DNA of 64,000 nucleotides from Patiria miniata (GCF_015706575.1 NW_024037058.1:6821806-6885805); one strand, 5' to 3'. Counted from the first letter of the stretch, positions 9,976 through 21,798 are shown. Notes: generated by a model not told the origin, from the sequence alone. A program made the numbers and translations.

Positions 9976-11080
9976 CGGGAAAGGCCCCTGATGCCATGGC
10001 CAAACCCATGATTCCCTTGGTTACTACGTTTCACCCCAATCTCCCTCCCCTTCGCAAAATCACTAATGACAATCATCATATCCTCCATACTTCAGATCGC
10101 CTTGCCCGCGCCATCCCCAACGGCCCCACATTGGCTTACAGGCGTCCTCGAAATCTACGGGACTTGATTGTTCGAGCTGAAGTCCCTTCCTTAGATGCAT
10201 CCCCTCCCACCCAGCATGGTACTTTCAAGTGCAGTTCCAGATGTGTTGTCTGCCAGATTCATATCCAGGAGTCTGACTCCTTTTCTGGCCACTCTTCTGT
10301 CACTACCCACAGAACCATTGGTAACATCACTTGTAACACCTCTAATGTCATATATCTCATTTCTTGCAGGGTCTGTGGAGTGCAGTATGTAGGTGAGACT
10401 AAGAATACGCTCAAGAAGCGTTTCTATGCCCACCGGTCAACGGTCAACACCAAGAAACTAGACACCCCTGTTGGTCATCACTTCAACCTGCCTAACCACT
10501 CCATTTCTGATATAATTTTGCAGGGCATTGAATCTCTTGGCCATCGCAAGAACTCAGTTCGCCTCAGCAGAGAGAAAGTGTGGATGAATCGTCTTCGAAC
10601 TATTCAACCACATGGTCTCAACATCCAACTTGGAAATGATTAATCCTTTTCTTCCTCCATTGTCTTCTGTTACAGATAATCCACCTGGTCTTCCTTGTTT
10701 GTGTTTACCCATCTTCCCCCATCTTTCATCCCTTTCCACCTCAATACTGTCCCCCCCCCCCCCCACATCATCCCTTCACTCTCACACTCTATTGTCCGTT
10801 CCCACTCCCTGTGACCTTTGATCCTTCCCTTTTCTGGTCCCTCCCCTGTTTACACAAGACCCCTTGTGGTTTGCCATCTCCCTTTGTTTCTTTGTTCCCT
10901 CATCCATCCTCCCCTGCATCTTTCCACACCTTTCACACCTAATCCTCCTTTTGTGTTTCTTCTTTCAGCCCTGCATGTTTGTGTGCACCCCCATGTTAAT
11001 GTATGTACCTCTGTCATTTCTGTTTTAGCCTCTGAAGAAGAACTTGCTAAGTTCGCAACGTCAGGCCACATTAATTTTAA
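9976..11080 (+). mobile_element. 5'-truncated Penelope-like retroelement
   Basis: A 1,105-base insertion flanked by a perfect 12-base duplication (9964-9975 and 11,081-11,092). It carries only the 3' part of a Penelope-like element: the C-terminal linker, the GIY-YIG endonuclease and a pyrimidine-rich 3' UTR (poly-C at about 10,750-10,764), ending in a GAAGAAGAACTTGC...CGCAACGTC tail like those of this class. The reverse transcriptase core is missing, so the copy is dead on arrival. The intact paralogous site near 34,390 confirms the boundaries. Confidence 0.88.
9996..10643 (+). CDS. GIY-YIG endonuclease domain of Penelope-like element (partial)
   Basis: 215 residues shown from the first ATG; the frame is open upstream only to the truncation point. 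Visible are the typical linker (IPLVTTFHPNLP, then YRRPRNLRDLIV), a cysteine cluster C79/C83/C86, and the GIY-YIG core (VIYLISC about 118-124, YVGET 131-135, R142). A C-terminal SREKVW...TIQPHGLN block contains the likely catalytic Glu193. In full elements this domain nicks target DNA for reverse transcription. Without the polymerase it is a remnant, although the endonuclease frame itself is uninterrupted. Confidence 0.88.
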   Translation: MAKPMIPLVTTFHPNLPPLRKITNDNHHILHTSDRLARAIPNGPTLAYRRPRNLRDLIVRAEVPSLDASPPTQHGTFKCSSRCVVCQIHIQESDSFSGHSSVTTHRTIGNITCNTSNVIYLISCRVCGVQYVGETKNTLKKRFYAHRSTVNTKKLDTPVGHHFNLPNHSISDIILQGIESLGHRKNSVRLSREKVWMNRLRTIQPHGLNIQLGND

Positions 11081-11092
11081 GAATACAAATCA

Positions 11093-13140
11093 AGTTATCT
11101 TTGGCTGACTTAATCGTTTGCATATTCATTCTTCAGCAAGTGCATGGACAACATAGCCATACACCAGTATGGTAGAAATATAGAACCAAGTCTGTGACAC
11201 GGTCTTGAGTTTGACTTGAGTTGCAAATTCTCAGACTTCACTTCAAGTTACAATGGATGATGACTCAAACTTGGCTCTCATGACTCAACTCATGACTCAG
11301 ACTAGACATCGGGGACATGTCACTGGTGAGTCACATTTCACTGACTCAACGAAACATTGGCAAAACTGTCTGGTAACACATTAAGCTATTGCTGATCGAG
11401 TGCAAAATTTGGTTTGTTGTCGGTAACAATTGGTTGAAATAAATCCCTTGTATTCAGATACATTCTGCTTTGCAGATACGTAAATGATTTTCATTGTGGA
11501 TTTTGTTGGAGACATTTTTATCTCTTTGGATTTGAACAGTTTAATTAAATCAAATATTGAATCAAGAATTATTTAATCATTCTGAAGTCCAACCAACTCA
11601 TTTCTTTTGCCCTTCTGTCAATTGGGCGCTTGTCTTTTGTTGTAAAGGGAAACCATGTTTGAATGAATTTTCAACACCTCACATAAAATGTGTGCTAATT
11701 TTTTACGTGAAGTTTGTATTTTAGGGCAGCTGCAACCCTCTTTAAAAGGCTTTTTATTTTGGATTAATTTTGTGCACAAACAAATGCACAATGCAAGGAG
11801 ACTCCTTCCTAGCATTTACATTATTGATCGCGATAGGGACAGCTAGGAACCAGTTAAACATACGAGGAGCTAATCATGGTTTGATGGCAAATCATTCAAA
11901 ATTTCTGGGGTAATTTTTCCGAAAATGAATGTTGGGGAGCAATTTTCTCCATTTGATGTATCATTTAGAGTAAATAAAAAGAGAGAAATTCCCAAAAAGA
12001 TTTGTTTCCTTGGTAAAATCTTTGATTTGAAGGTAAAACTCGAAAAGAGCACTCATTTAGTGATAAGTTTCACAAGATCACTTTCAGATCCTAATCTAAC
12101 ACATGAGCTGAAAGTAGTTTGACAATAAAGTTGCAATTCTTAAGAAGAACTGTTTTCATGTCAAATCTGCACTTTTTTCGTAGAAACATTGTCTATTTTT
12201 TTGTGTTTCGAACTAGACAAGTGATGACATAAAGAAATATTCACATTAAAATAGCCCAACCAGCCTTAATATATATTTGAAGGATCCTTGCCCTGGGAAT
12301 TTAAAAAAAAATTATTTCTTTTCCTGACAAATCCCAATTTTGTCTATTGCATTCTTACTCCCACCCCCCTCCCCTAAAAAAAAACCCAACCCTTTTATTT
12401 TGCATCTGCAAACCTCCTAGGAAAAGTGTTACTTTGGATTACTTTTGTAGCTCTCATAATAGAAAAATAAAATATACATTCTTCCATGCTCTCATGAACC
12501 GGAATCACCATTGGGCAACAAATGAATTTTTTTCAGGCTGAAATATGAAAATCACCAGGGCTGTTTAGTCCCAAAATAGCATTGGTGACTTCTGATTCCA
12601 TTGTTGTGGGCTGGGGCACCAGGGTCATGGAAACACTGACTGCCATTTATGCACAGGAACCTGCATCAGATGTGAGCAGAGAGTATCCGGTACAGTACAT
12701 GTACATTGTATATACACGGACTCCAATAGCTTCTAAAAATAGAACTAGGAATTTACGCCCTGTGTGCAATGATAGTTCAACATTCATGTTCATGTACAGT
12801 GTATTGCATTCACATCAAACGTTGTAAATTGCCTACGTTGTGCGCCATCTTCCAGAAGGATAGTTTCAAATTTTCCTTTTAAACCAACAAAAAGACTTCA
12901 ATTCAGGTAAGATACTTCACATTGTACCGTTGTTGTACTCATATTACATGGCATTTGTCAAGAATCTTGGAATAATTGCCAGTACCAATATGTGCAGCAT
13001 TGGTCTTACAAGAGGGAGTAGTCAATGCTCAAATACAATACTCTTGACAAAAATGTCCCTGTTTAGTCTACTGGCTTGAGAGGACTAAACATATCCTTGA
13101 TCCTACATTTGAACCTCAAATAAAAGTTGAACAAAGAACT
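11093..13140. repeat. Segment X, copy 1
   Basis: About 2 kb, highly similar to 34,390-34,795 plus 36,419-38,150. In the second copy an extra 1.6 kb interrupts it. It holds a cluster of TGASTCA motifs near its start and several short AT-rich ORFs. One 65-residue ORF (11,925) has a counterpart at 36,860, but the substitutions do not show clear purifying selection. Function unknown; probably duplicated non-coding DNA or an old unidentified repeat. Confidence 0.75.
11261..11348. promoter_or_regulatory. Five TGA(C/G)TCA motifs in 88 bases
   Basis: TGACTCA at 11,261, 11,281, 11,293 and 11,342, and TGAGTCA at 11,327. The cluster is retained in the second X copy (34,566-34,653). This is the AP-1/bZIP core, but the surrounding sequence is also a degenerate GACTCA-rich repeat, so it may be low-complexity expansion. 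Confidence 0.35.
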
Positions 13141-13149
13141 TGATCAAGT

Positions 13150-13215
13150 GGGGTTTGAACCTATAACCTGCAGATTACTTTTATAACACTCAACTGAGCT
13201 ATTCCGGACCAGCCC
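13150..13215 (-). pseudogene. tRNA-like / SINE-like relic
   Basis: On the minus strand an A-box-like TAGCTCAGTTG (13,189-13,201) lies before a B-box-like GGTTCAAACCC (13,151-13,161) at tRNA-like spacing. The acceptor and T stems pair poorly, so it is a tRNA-derived relic or SINE head rather than a functional tRNA. Segment X copy 2 ends just before this point. Confidence 0.4.
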
Positions 13216-13814
13216 TATGTTGGCGGTTCCCCAGTTTGACATTGTCTTTGTTCAAGGGGCACTAGACAGAAGCTGTGAATGTGTTTATGCCATGCAGCTG
13301 GGGATCATGCCCAAAGTCACATTAACACTGCTTTTTGGTGTTTTTCTTATCTGTTTCTTCCCCTATAAATGCTTTATCATGCTTTTCCTCAATGCTATAT
13401 TGTATTTTGGTTGTGGCTGACTAGATATAAATGTTAAGTATTGTTTTCAATGGAACAAAAAAAGGGGGAGGGATCAGGCCATGCACCTCAGTCAGCCCAC
13501 GCTCCCTTAATGCAACACAAAATTGGGGGTGGGGGGATTAAAAACTACAATTAGTTTCCCCTCCAGAGAGTGGGATCGCCCAAAAGCCTCCCTGTACATT
13601 GGAGCTCATCATGTCAATGCTTTGAATTAATAAAATATAAGCCTAAGCAAAAAGCATTTCACATTTTTTTTTCTAATACTGTAGTAACTAAGAGTAGCTC
13701 AATATATTTTTTTGTTGGGGTGGGGGGGGGTTAAAGAGAGGGGCCATCTAATTGTAAATGCCTCCCTGCACATTGGAGTTATAAATGTCAATCAACTGAA
13801 TTAATTACACATTA
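13216..13814. other. Intergenic, low complexity
   Basis: No gene is seen. Two imperfect direct repeats of about 60 bases (near 13,585 and 13,765) share GCCTCCCTG.ACATTGGAG and TGTCAAT. G-rich runs occur at 13,525 and 13,720. Confidence 0.4.
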
Positions 13815-14475
13815 CAATTCGTCACCGTTTGCATGAAGAGCCACATACATATGTCAAAAATTACAATTTTTTCGATTTTGATTTTTTCACTAGTTTGTTT
13901 TAAAACATTGTACTTAACCAATGTGACATGTTTGTGTAAGCAAAACATCATTAATTTCCAAGTAACATTAATGTTGCAAGGGGCAGAACTTAATCAATGC
14001 ATTTTTGCGTTTTCACGAAGAGCCAAATTTTGGCCCTTTGAATGCGTACATAACCTATTGCACTGATAGGCATAAAAGTAGGTCAACTGAGATTTTAATT
14101 CACAAAGAGCCACATATCTTTGTTACATTTTCAGCTGCATGCACGTACACACGCACACCCCGTCCATGTAGAAAAACACATTGAAATGAAAGGGACAAAA
14201 TGTAGGAAACGTGACTTTTGTTTTCATGAAGAGACACATATTTCTTTACTCTTTAATTTTCACTAAATAACTACTGTATTAATTCTACATACTGGGTTCA
14301 TATAAAAAAAATAAGCTCTCATAGAATCATATGATGGTTTTCTTGTTACACAAAGTTATTGCAAAGTAGTTTTTTGCAGTTTTAGTATAGATAAAACTTC
14401 TTTTGCGATTATCTCGAAACCACTTTTTCTTCAAAATCCACATATGTGGCTCTTCGTAAAAAAAGTGACGAATTG
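13815..14475. mobile_element. Non-autonomous DNA element with GAAGAGCCACATA motifs
   Basis: The terminal inverted repeat is CAATTCGTCAC at both ends (13,815-13,825 and 14,465-14,475), and similarity continues inward to GAAGAGCCACATA. Variants of that motif recur internally near 14,015, 14,104 and 14,227. There is no coding capacity. It sits directly upstream of TRIM-2, where the other genes carry their exon 1 and intron. Confidence 0.7.
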
Positions 14476-14616
14476 ATACCCATGAACTGAGAAAACAAAA
14501 CATGTTGGCAATGTTGGAGATGATTAATGTAATCATTTTATATATCGAAGTCAACATTTGACAACTTTTATTCATTCTCAGATTAAAAACAAAACTTGAT
14601 TCTTCAAGAAGTCAAG

Positions 14617-16581
14617 ATGGCATCTAGTGTTACAGCTCAATCAGTGTTGGAGAAGATTAGTGTGGATCATCTAGAATGCTCCATCTGCACCAACCGTTTC
14701 AGGCAGCCCAAACTGCTGGACTGTTTGCATAGTTTTTGCCTGCAATGCCTTCAAGAGCTCAGACAGAGCCAAGATCCTAGTGCTACAAAGCTGACATGTC
14801 CTCTGTGCAGATGTGAAACCATGTTGAAAGGGTCTGGGGTTGCTGATCTCCCGAATAACTTTGCCTTCAGTGCCATGGTGGAGGAAGTTACAATGCAGGA
14901 AAAGCTACTGGAAGGTCAAGGGTCAGAGATCAAATGTCAAGCCTGTGATGAGGAGAATCAGGCTATTTCAAGATGCATGAACTGTGATCATTTCCTCTGC
15001 CAAGAATGTCACAAGGCACATGGACGAATGAATTTGATGATGAAATCTCACAAAATCTACACACTGGCTCAACTTCGATCAGGAGAGATTGCCTACAAGA
15101 GTAAACTGAGAGAAGAAGTTCCCAAATGTGGCGAGCATCCAGATCAGAATCTCAATGTCTACTGCAACACATGTGAGCAAGTCATATGCACAACATGCTC
15201 TGTACTTGATCATGCAAAACACTCACTCACTGGATTACCTGAGGCCGCAGAAAAATGTAAGAAGAAGGTCACAGAAATGGTCCAAAAAAGTGAGCGAAGA
15301 AAAACAGAAATGAGTACCACCATAGAAGAGATGTGCAAATCTCTCAACGAGCTGGACACTGTGTTTGCAAAAACCCAAAAGAAAATCTCCAAAAAGGCTC
15401 AACAGGAGATTACAAAGCTCAAACAGGAGGTTGCAAAGATCCAACAGGAAGAACAGAAATTGATGAAAGAGACAGATAGGATTCATAAAGACAGAGTCAG
15501 AACATTTGAAGCTGCTCAAGCTACCAACAGGAAAGAGGTGACACAGACAGAGCACAAGCTGGAGGAGGTGAACCAACTCATGAATCAAGCAAGTTGCTAT
15601 GAGATTCTTGAACTTCAGCAGAAGCTCTTGCATAACCTCAGTGAATTGACAGGGAAACAGCCACAGCAAGTTCCTGACAAGTTGACCTTCATGGACTTTG
15701 AAGAAGGTGAGAGGTCACTTGGGAGACTCATTCTGGAGGAAGAACAAAAGGCTGCAGCAAAGCAATCACGAAGACCTGCACGATCATGTGTGAAGGAGAA
15801 ATGGGAACTGAAGACTGAATTCAAGAACTTTATATTAGGAAATACACAGATACGACATGTGTCAGCACTCTCTGACAATAACATAGTATTAACCAATTTG
15901 AATAATACACTATTCACAGTATCACTGACCAATAGTCAACATACACCATCTCCTATCCCACAAAGGCTACAAATCAATGGCCTCACTAATTTAAGGTGCA
16001 TTGCAGTGAGCAAGGATGACAAGCTCCTTGCTCTAGATATTCCAGTAGTCAAGGTCTTCAACAAGCAACATCAGCTCCTCCATCAGTTCACACCAGGTAG
16101 AGGGTCAGACAGCATACCAACATGCCTTGCAGTGGATGACAGCAATCTGATAGCAGTGGGTTACGAAGGCAAGAAGGAGATATCTCTACACAACCCAGAT
16201 GGATCCCTCATCAGGAGACTGCCTGCTCCATTGATTCACTATCATCTAACAATGCACAATCACCGCCTTATCTACACAACAGGACTGAACAAAAGGTTGG
16301 TATGTGTAGACTTCTATGGTGCCAGTGTATTCTCAGTAGACATGACCAGCAACATGCAGAGGGGTCGGTGCCCTACTGGTGTGTGCTGTGACAGTGATGG
16401 CAGCATCTATGTTGCTGTGGATGGATTTCCAACAGGTGATATTCTGCATTACAGTCCTGATGGCAAGAAAATTGGATGTGTGATCAAGGGATGTGGTTAT
16501 CCATGGAGCATCACATTCACATCAGGTGGTGATCTGGTAGTGGCTGCAGGAGAGTCTGTACAGGTCTATCACCGAGTGTGA
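14617..16581 (+). CDS. TRIM-2: RING/B-box/coiled-coil/beta-propeller protein
   Basis: 654 residues with the same domain order as TRIM-1 and all RING and B-box ligands intact. The coiled coil has a two-heptad insert (EITKLKQ EVAKIQQ). The first propeller blade (LGNTQIRHVSALSDNN) is nearly identical to TRIM-6 and unlike TRIM-1, -3, -4 or -5. The start is the conserved ATG. An acceptor (TTCTCAG at 14,580-14,581) precedes it, but the 5' leader is unrelated to the other copies and no exon 1 of the shared type is found upstream. If expressed, it must use a different promoter. Confidence 0.92.
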   Translation: MASSVTAQSVLEKISVDHLECSICTNRFRQPKLLDCLHSFCLQCLQELRQSQDPSATKLTCPLCRCETMLKGSGVADLPNNFAFSAMVEEVTMQEKLLEGQGSEIKCQACDEENQAISRCMNCDHFLCQECHKAHGRMNLMMKSHKIYTLAQLRSGEIAYKSKLREEVPKCGEHPDQNLNVYCNTCEQVICTTCSVLDHAKHSLTGLPEAAEKCKKKVTEMVQKSERRKTEMSTTIEEMCKSLNELDTVFAKTQKKISKKAQQEITKLKQEVAKIQQEEQKLMKETDRIHKDRVRTFEAAQATNRKEVTQTEHKLEEVNQLMNQASCYEILELQQKLLHNLSELTGKQPQQVPDKLTFMDFEEGERSLGRLILEEEQKAAAKQSRRPARSCVKEKWELKTEFKNFILGNTQIRHVSALSDNNIVLTNLNNTLFTVSLTNSQHTPSPIPQRLQINGLTNLRCIAVSKDDKLLALDIPVVKVFNKQHQLLHQFTPGRGSDSIPTCLAVDDSNLIAVGYEGKKEISLHNPDGSLIRRLPAPLIHYHLTMHNHRLIYTTGLNKRLVCVDFYGASVFSVDMTSNMQRGRCPTGVCCDSDGSIYVAVDGFPTGDILHYSPDGKKIGCVIKGCGYPWSITFTSGGDLVVAAGESVQVYHRV

Positions 16582-16630
16582 GGACAGAATAATTAAACTG
16601 GGCTATCCAGCGTATCCACCAACCACTAAT

Positions 16631-18610
16631 GGGCAATTCCACACCAAAGTGGACATGACACCAAAAAATTCAAATACATGTGACCTAAACAAATTTGGCA
16701 TCAAATGAAAGCTAAAAGTCTATATTTTCAAGATTTGCAGTCGGAATTTTATTTTTAATACATTTCGGTACCAAAAAATAGGATTATGTAATAATCCTGT
16801 TTTAATCCTAAAAATGTGATTAATAGTGATATGAAAGTATTCTACCAAAACACACACAAAAATATGTACTAATGCCATCAGTTTCTGTCATGAGAAAGTA
16901 TTGGTCTTGAAAAACTGACTAAAACTTGTTTTTAACATTTTGCGTAATTTGCTTCGCTTCAGTGACTTCTAATATTTCAGCCTTCGAAAATGTCCTTCCG
17001 TTACCGAAAAAATACATATTTTTAATTTATTTTTAAAAACTTGCAGTATGAATGCATTGAAAGTTATTGTGCAAAGCAAGTTTAGGTAGGCCTTCAATAT
17101 GACATTATAACTGACACTACTGTACTTCTCATTTTTAATTACAATTAATTAAATCACGTCCTTCCGTTACCAAATTGGTAACGGAAGGACGGTAACGGAA
17201 GGACAAATCGTATTTTTATCAAATGTTACGACATTTGCGCTCATGTTTGAAAAATGAAAATCACTGCAAATACATGCATGTATAATGAGCATTGAAAGGA
17301 CATTCATGTGACCCACCTTCACAAAAGCGGGATAAGCAGGGCAAGGTGTTTATTACAAAGGATGGCACAGGCATGTACAACATGTACAATGTACATGTAC
17401 ATGTACATGTATGCTGATGTACCAGTACTTGTACATGTATGGAGTTGTTGCAGAAAATCAAATCATAAAGTTGCTGCTATCAGCATTCATGGACAATAGA
17501 GAAAGATACGAATTCTGTGAAGCCATTCCAGAAGCAAATTAAGTCAAAAAAGAGATGGCAGAAAGTACCAGTACTTTGGGGCACTTTCATTCAATTTACA
17601 TGTGTAAGACATGTGAGGTGCAATCTTTGACAAATTATGCCCAAGTTAACAATTTCAGTTTGGATGTTTATAAATTAATTGTTACTACTCTAAATCATTG
17701 TAATTTGATTTCAAACATTGATTTTAGAGTTCAATTAAAAGCAACACCTAACTGAAGCCATCAATTCTACAGGTAGATGTTTTTACCTTAAATGTACATG
17801 TAGGCTGGTCGCCCCCCCCCCCCACCCTTTAGGTAAACCACTGAACCTACCGGTATTGTTATTAAAAGTTGTTGGTGAACATGTAACCAATATACTCAAG
17901 TGCTCAAAAACTGTGTATTTAAACTTTTAAGGATTGAGGTGATGGGTTTGAAGTCCATTTCTGTAGTTGTCTTGTGTTCGTGAAATGTGTTTTGGGTGGT
18001 TTTCGTTTTTCTTTTGTTATCATTGATTAGCAGGCTTCTATCTTTATCTCAATAGTTTCTTGGGTATAACTATTTATGCCAGGTCTGCATATTGTTGATT
18101 TCACATTCAGTTACACATTTCAGCAATTTGTTTCACTTGTATAAATAGTGTAAATTCACATTTTGTTCATGCTATAATTGAGTAAACCTTTTGTCCTTCC
18201 GTTACCGTCCTTCCGTTACCAAATCATAATCTGCTTAAAACGTTGTTATTATATTACCGAAACACTTAAAGTCAAATGAAAGGCGGTATAGTATAGTTAA
18301 AGCTTCAGGGATTCCATTTCTTACCTTTAAAATATAATTGCCCCATAAAATTCACAGAGTTTACGCAAAACGCGAGTAAGTTGGAAAACCCTTGTCCGTT
18401 TTACCGTCCTTCCGTTACCGACCTCATTAATATTCATAATTCATAAACGGGAGGCATTCATGCCCCCCAAAAGTGTGGAAAATGAAAGTAGCATTATAAC
18501 AATACAATTGTGACATTTGTTTGCTGTAACTATGAACAGTGTCTGTGATACACACATTTGAAATTTTGTTTAATGAGTGAAAACGTCCTTCCGTTACCGT
18601 GGAATTGCCC
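16631..18610. mobile_element. 1.98 kb non-autonomous element, GGGCAATTCCAC ends
   Basis: Perfect 12-base terminal inverted repeats: GGGCAATTCCAC at 16,631 and GTGGAATTGCCC at 18,599-18,610, flanked on both sides by TAAT. It splits the 3' flank of TRIM-2 (ACCAAC...CATCAGAC), which is uninterrupted in sister units. GTCCTTCCGTTACC occurs at least seven times in both orientations, including a perfect 14-base stem with a 5-base loop at 17,158-17,190. There is no transposase ORF. A CATGTA-type microsatellite lies at about 17,370-17,440. Confidence 0.9.
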
Positions 18611-18688
18611 TAATTCCATCAGACATTGAACATTGTTATCACTGAAAAAGAACTTGAAAGTTCATTCCCTCGAATAACATTCTACGCA

Positions 18689-19592
18689 CAGGGTACGAAA
18701 TTAGGGGTTGCCCGCTAGCCAAATGCTAGTCAAAACAGCGGCAGGCTAGTCAAACTAGTCCTTAAGAAGCCCGGCTTGCGAGTCAAAAAATTATTGGGAT
18801 ACGGCAAAGATGAATGACACAAAGAAATAAATCATTAAATTCAGAAAGCAAACCTGTATCAAACTTCCTTAAATCAGTAGATCTGTATTAAAAACACTGA
18901 CAAAATTGCCTCAGAATAGATGAGAAATGAGTTGGATTGGGTAATTCAAGTCTGTTTTACATCGCGTACTTGGATGAGAATGAAAATGATAACAACGCGA
19001 AGAGTTACGAACCTACATCAGATGGATTCTTGATTTATTCAGGCTCATTTGGATCAGATTTTAATACAGTTCTTATAAACAGTCATTTGAGATTTGTTTG
19101 TAAATGAGAATAGATTCTTAAAGAATATTTAAAACAAATTTATAGTCTCCTATTTAAGTTTCAGTTTTTATCCAATGACTGCCACAATATTATTTCATAA
19201 ATGTTCGTACTTCAATGAGTGATCGAGTTCCACGAGTCCACATGGATGTTTTCAGAGTTCAATTTTTGGCACGATATTTCTCTTTCACGTCATTCGATTT
19301 TTCAGGTTCCATAAAATATTGAAGGAGATTTTCTTGAGAAATCAATGTACCAAAACTAATTTCAAATACTCTGGCTTTTACACGTTAATTTTCCTTTTTG
19401 AGGGGCCCTGAAGCGCCACCAGGGGACAACTTTCAGACTCTATACAGGTTTTACATGTATGCACATTGTTGTTTATGAGACACTTTATATAAGAAAACAC
19501 ATGCAGGGGAGTAAAAATGTCTGTGGGCTAGTTAAGAGTCTATTTCAGTCGCCCGGCTGGCTAGTGAAACAAAACCTAAGGGTCGAACCCTG
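18689..19592. mobile_element. 0.9 kb hAT-like non-autonomous element
   Basis: The ends CAGGGTACGA and TCGAACCCTG form a 10-base inverted repeat with one mismatch. GCTAGT-rich motifs sit inside both ends. Sister TRIM 3' flanks read straight through (ACATTCTACAATACTG). The flanking duplication is short and imperfect (TACGCA/TACACA). CAGGG termini suggest the hAT superfamily. No coding region. Confidence 0.72.
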
Positions 19593-21200
19593 TACACATA
19601 CTGTATATTTGGTTTATTTCTAAGGTCTTTGGTCTCTGTATGTGTTGACTCTAATACCTCAACCACTTCCCCTTTGGAAAACCTTGGACTTTTAACACTC
19701 AACCCACTTCATATAAAATCTTAGATCTGGTGGTTCAATAATGAGAGCAAAGGAATGGCCCTTCACATTGTTAGCAAATAGGGCAGTGCACATTTTCAAA
19801 GTATTACCAACGAGGGAAGGTATTACCATGAGAGGGCAATTCAATTTTCTCAGATTCATCTCAGCAAATGCAAAGTCAATGCATGATGTGCTTTCCGAGT
19901 CTAAGATATAACACTACTTCTGCAAGAAATGTGAACATTTCCTTACATTTGTTATTCAATTTTCAATTATTGGGAAAATTGTTGAGTTTAAATCAATGCA
20001 ACTGTTTTTTGAATGAGAAAGATTTTGCACCTCTGTGTACACGAGTTAATTAAAAGTAGATACTCACAAGCAACTGGATGAAATATTTTGAACTAAAGCG
20101 AAAAAAGATTATCATATGGAATCCATTGATTGTCTCTTTCACAGTGCTTTCTGAGTGCCTTATCAAATTAATATTAGTTTAATTACATTTACAACCAAGT
20201 TGAAATGAAAACCTTGTGCATTCTACTGCAATGATACATGGATGTTTGTAAATGTGGTTAGTATGATGGATGTACATTTGAAAACTGAAATCTTGTTTGT
20301 TTGCTTTTCTTAAAAGGAGTTTTTAAATACTGCATTAGAAGATGCATTTGGAACATTTTGTAAATTTGGGGTTCAATTTTTCTTGTTCCTATAAGTCTGG
20401 CATCTATGATTTTGAAATAGAAGATACGATGCACTCCTTTATGTGTGTACTCTTCCTCCAAGAATGCTTCTGTGAATCAAATGACCTACCCAACAAATAT
20501 TAATTAGTTTGAAGTCATTTTTAGTACCACTTGAATGGCAAATGATAAATTTCGGAGGTTGCAGGAACAGGAAAAAAATTCAGACTTTGGACCCTAAATG
20601 TATAGAATGACCTACTTGTGAGAGGTTCTGTCACATTACAATAATAGTTTAGTTTATTTCATAAATGATTGAGGCTTTTGCTTCTTTGAATAAGTATTGG
20701 CTTGCTACATGCTGATAGACCAAGTAGTCTAAATGAAGCAATGAGCATTTGCTTTAATTAGAGAATATCTCTCCAAGAGAACGCAGCTTTCATTACAACA
20801 ATGGCATTTCAGCAAAGACCCAAAGTCTGTTATTTTACCAATCAGCATCTCACATACGTTTCAGCTGCATTTTCCACTGGGCATGTTACAACTCTGCTCC
20901 TAGTGTTATTTGCATACATAATGAGGGCTGCCTGTTTTACACTGATGATGCGACTCAAAAAAATATATTTGTATTTTATCATTTATAGACCACTTAATTT
21001 GGAAGCCGTAGTTATTGTATCACTAGTTAGTTCATTCACTGTATATTTTGTCGAAGACATTTTTAAAAACGTTTGCTGAGAACATAGCAACAGTGATTTC
21101 ATGAAACAACCATCATTTCTCAGTTGTCGTTTTTTACATTGAGGACCATTTTGTTTTTGACAAAAATATAACATCAGTGGTTTCCCAACATTCATACTTG
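19593..21200 (+). other. TRIM-2 3' flank, remainder
   Basis: Homologous to the TRIM-1 (from 7630) and TRIM-5 (to about 57,000) flanks. It is non-coding; short ORFs are not conserved in frame. Confidence 0.6.
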
Positions 21201-21474
21201 TGCATAATGGTAGAGGGGATCATCAAGTAATCAGATTTGTGAACAGATTTTCTCTGCTGATTGACCGCATTTGAATATTGTCGACATGCTCTCAAAATAT
21301 ATTGAGAATGTAACTATGATCTTAGAAAACTAGTCAGGCTAGTTGAGGTCTAGTACCACGTATCGCGAGCAAAAAAATTAAACACTACAACAACACTGTT
21401 AAGTCAGCTTCGATAATTCTCTCTTTGATCAAAACAAAACAAATGTAGTAAAAGAAATCTTTTGTATGTTAACT

Positions 21475-21798
21475 CTTTCGCTACGGAATTTAATTTACCT
21501 ATTTTGTCCCAACTGGACGTAATAAATTGCTGGAAATTCCGCTGAGCGTCGATGTGGGCACCGCCATCTTAAACAAACTGCTCACAATAACCTGCAGCGC
21601 ACCCCCGCCAGACGGAGAGCCGCTGGCAGCGGCTCAAACTAGGGTCAGAGGTTATACGATATAAATTATGTAGATAAGGCACACGTCATGGGGATACCCT
21701 GTTTATTCACAGCGACGTCAACGAGCCGCTGCCAGCGGCTTGCCGTACGACCTGTACAATTTGTGTGTGCCGCTGTCAGCGGCTCGCCGTAGCGAAAG
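21475..21798. mobile_element. 324-base MITE with repeated palindromes
   Basis: Terminal inverted repeat CTTTCGCTACGG (21,475-21,486 and 21,787-21,798). Inside, the palindrome AGCCGCTGNCAGCGGCT or a close variant appears three times (about 21,619, 21,724 and 21,769). The sister unit near 57,100 lacks the element, giving an empty site. Confidence 0.8.

Noticed and set aside
11925..12122. 65-residue ORF shared with 36,860-37,054
   Set aside because: The similarity is explained by segment X duplication. Differences include amino-acid changes and a start-region indel without a clear synonymous excess. A codon-based test on more copies could reopen it.
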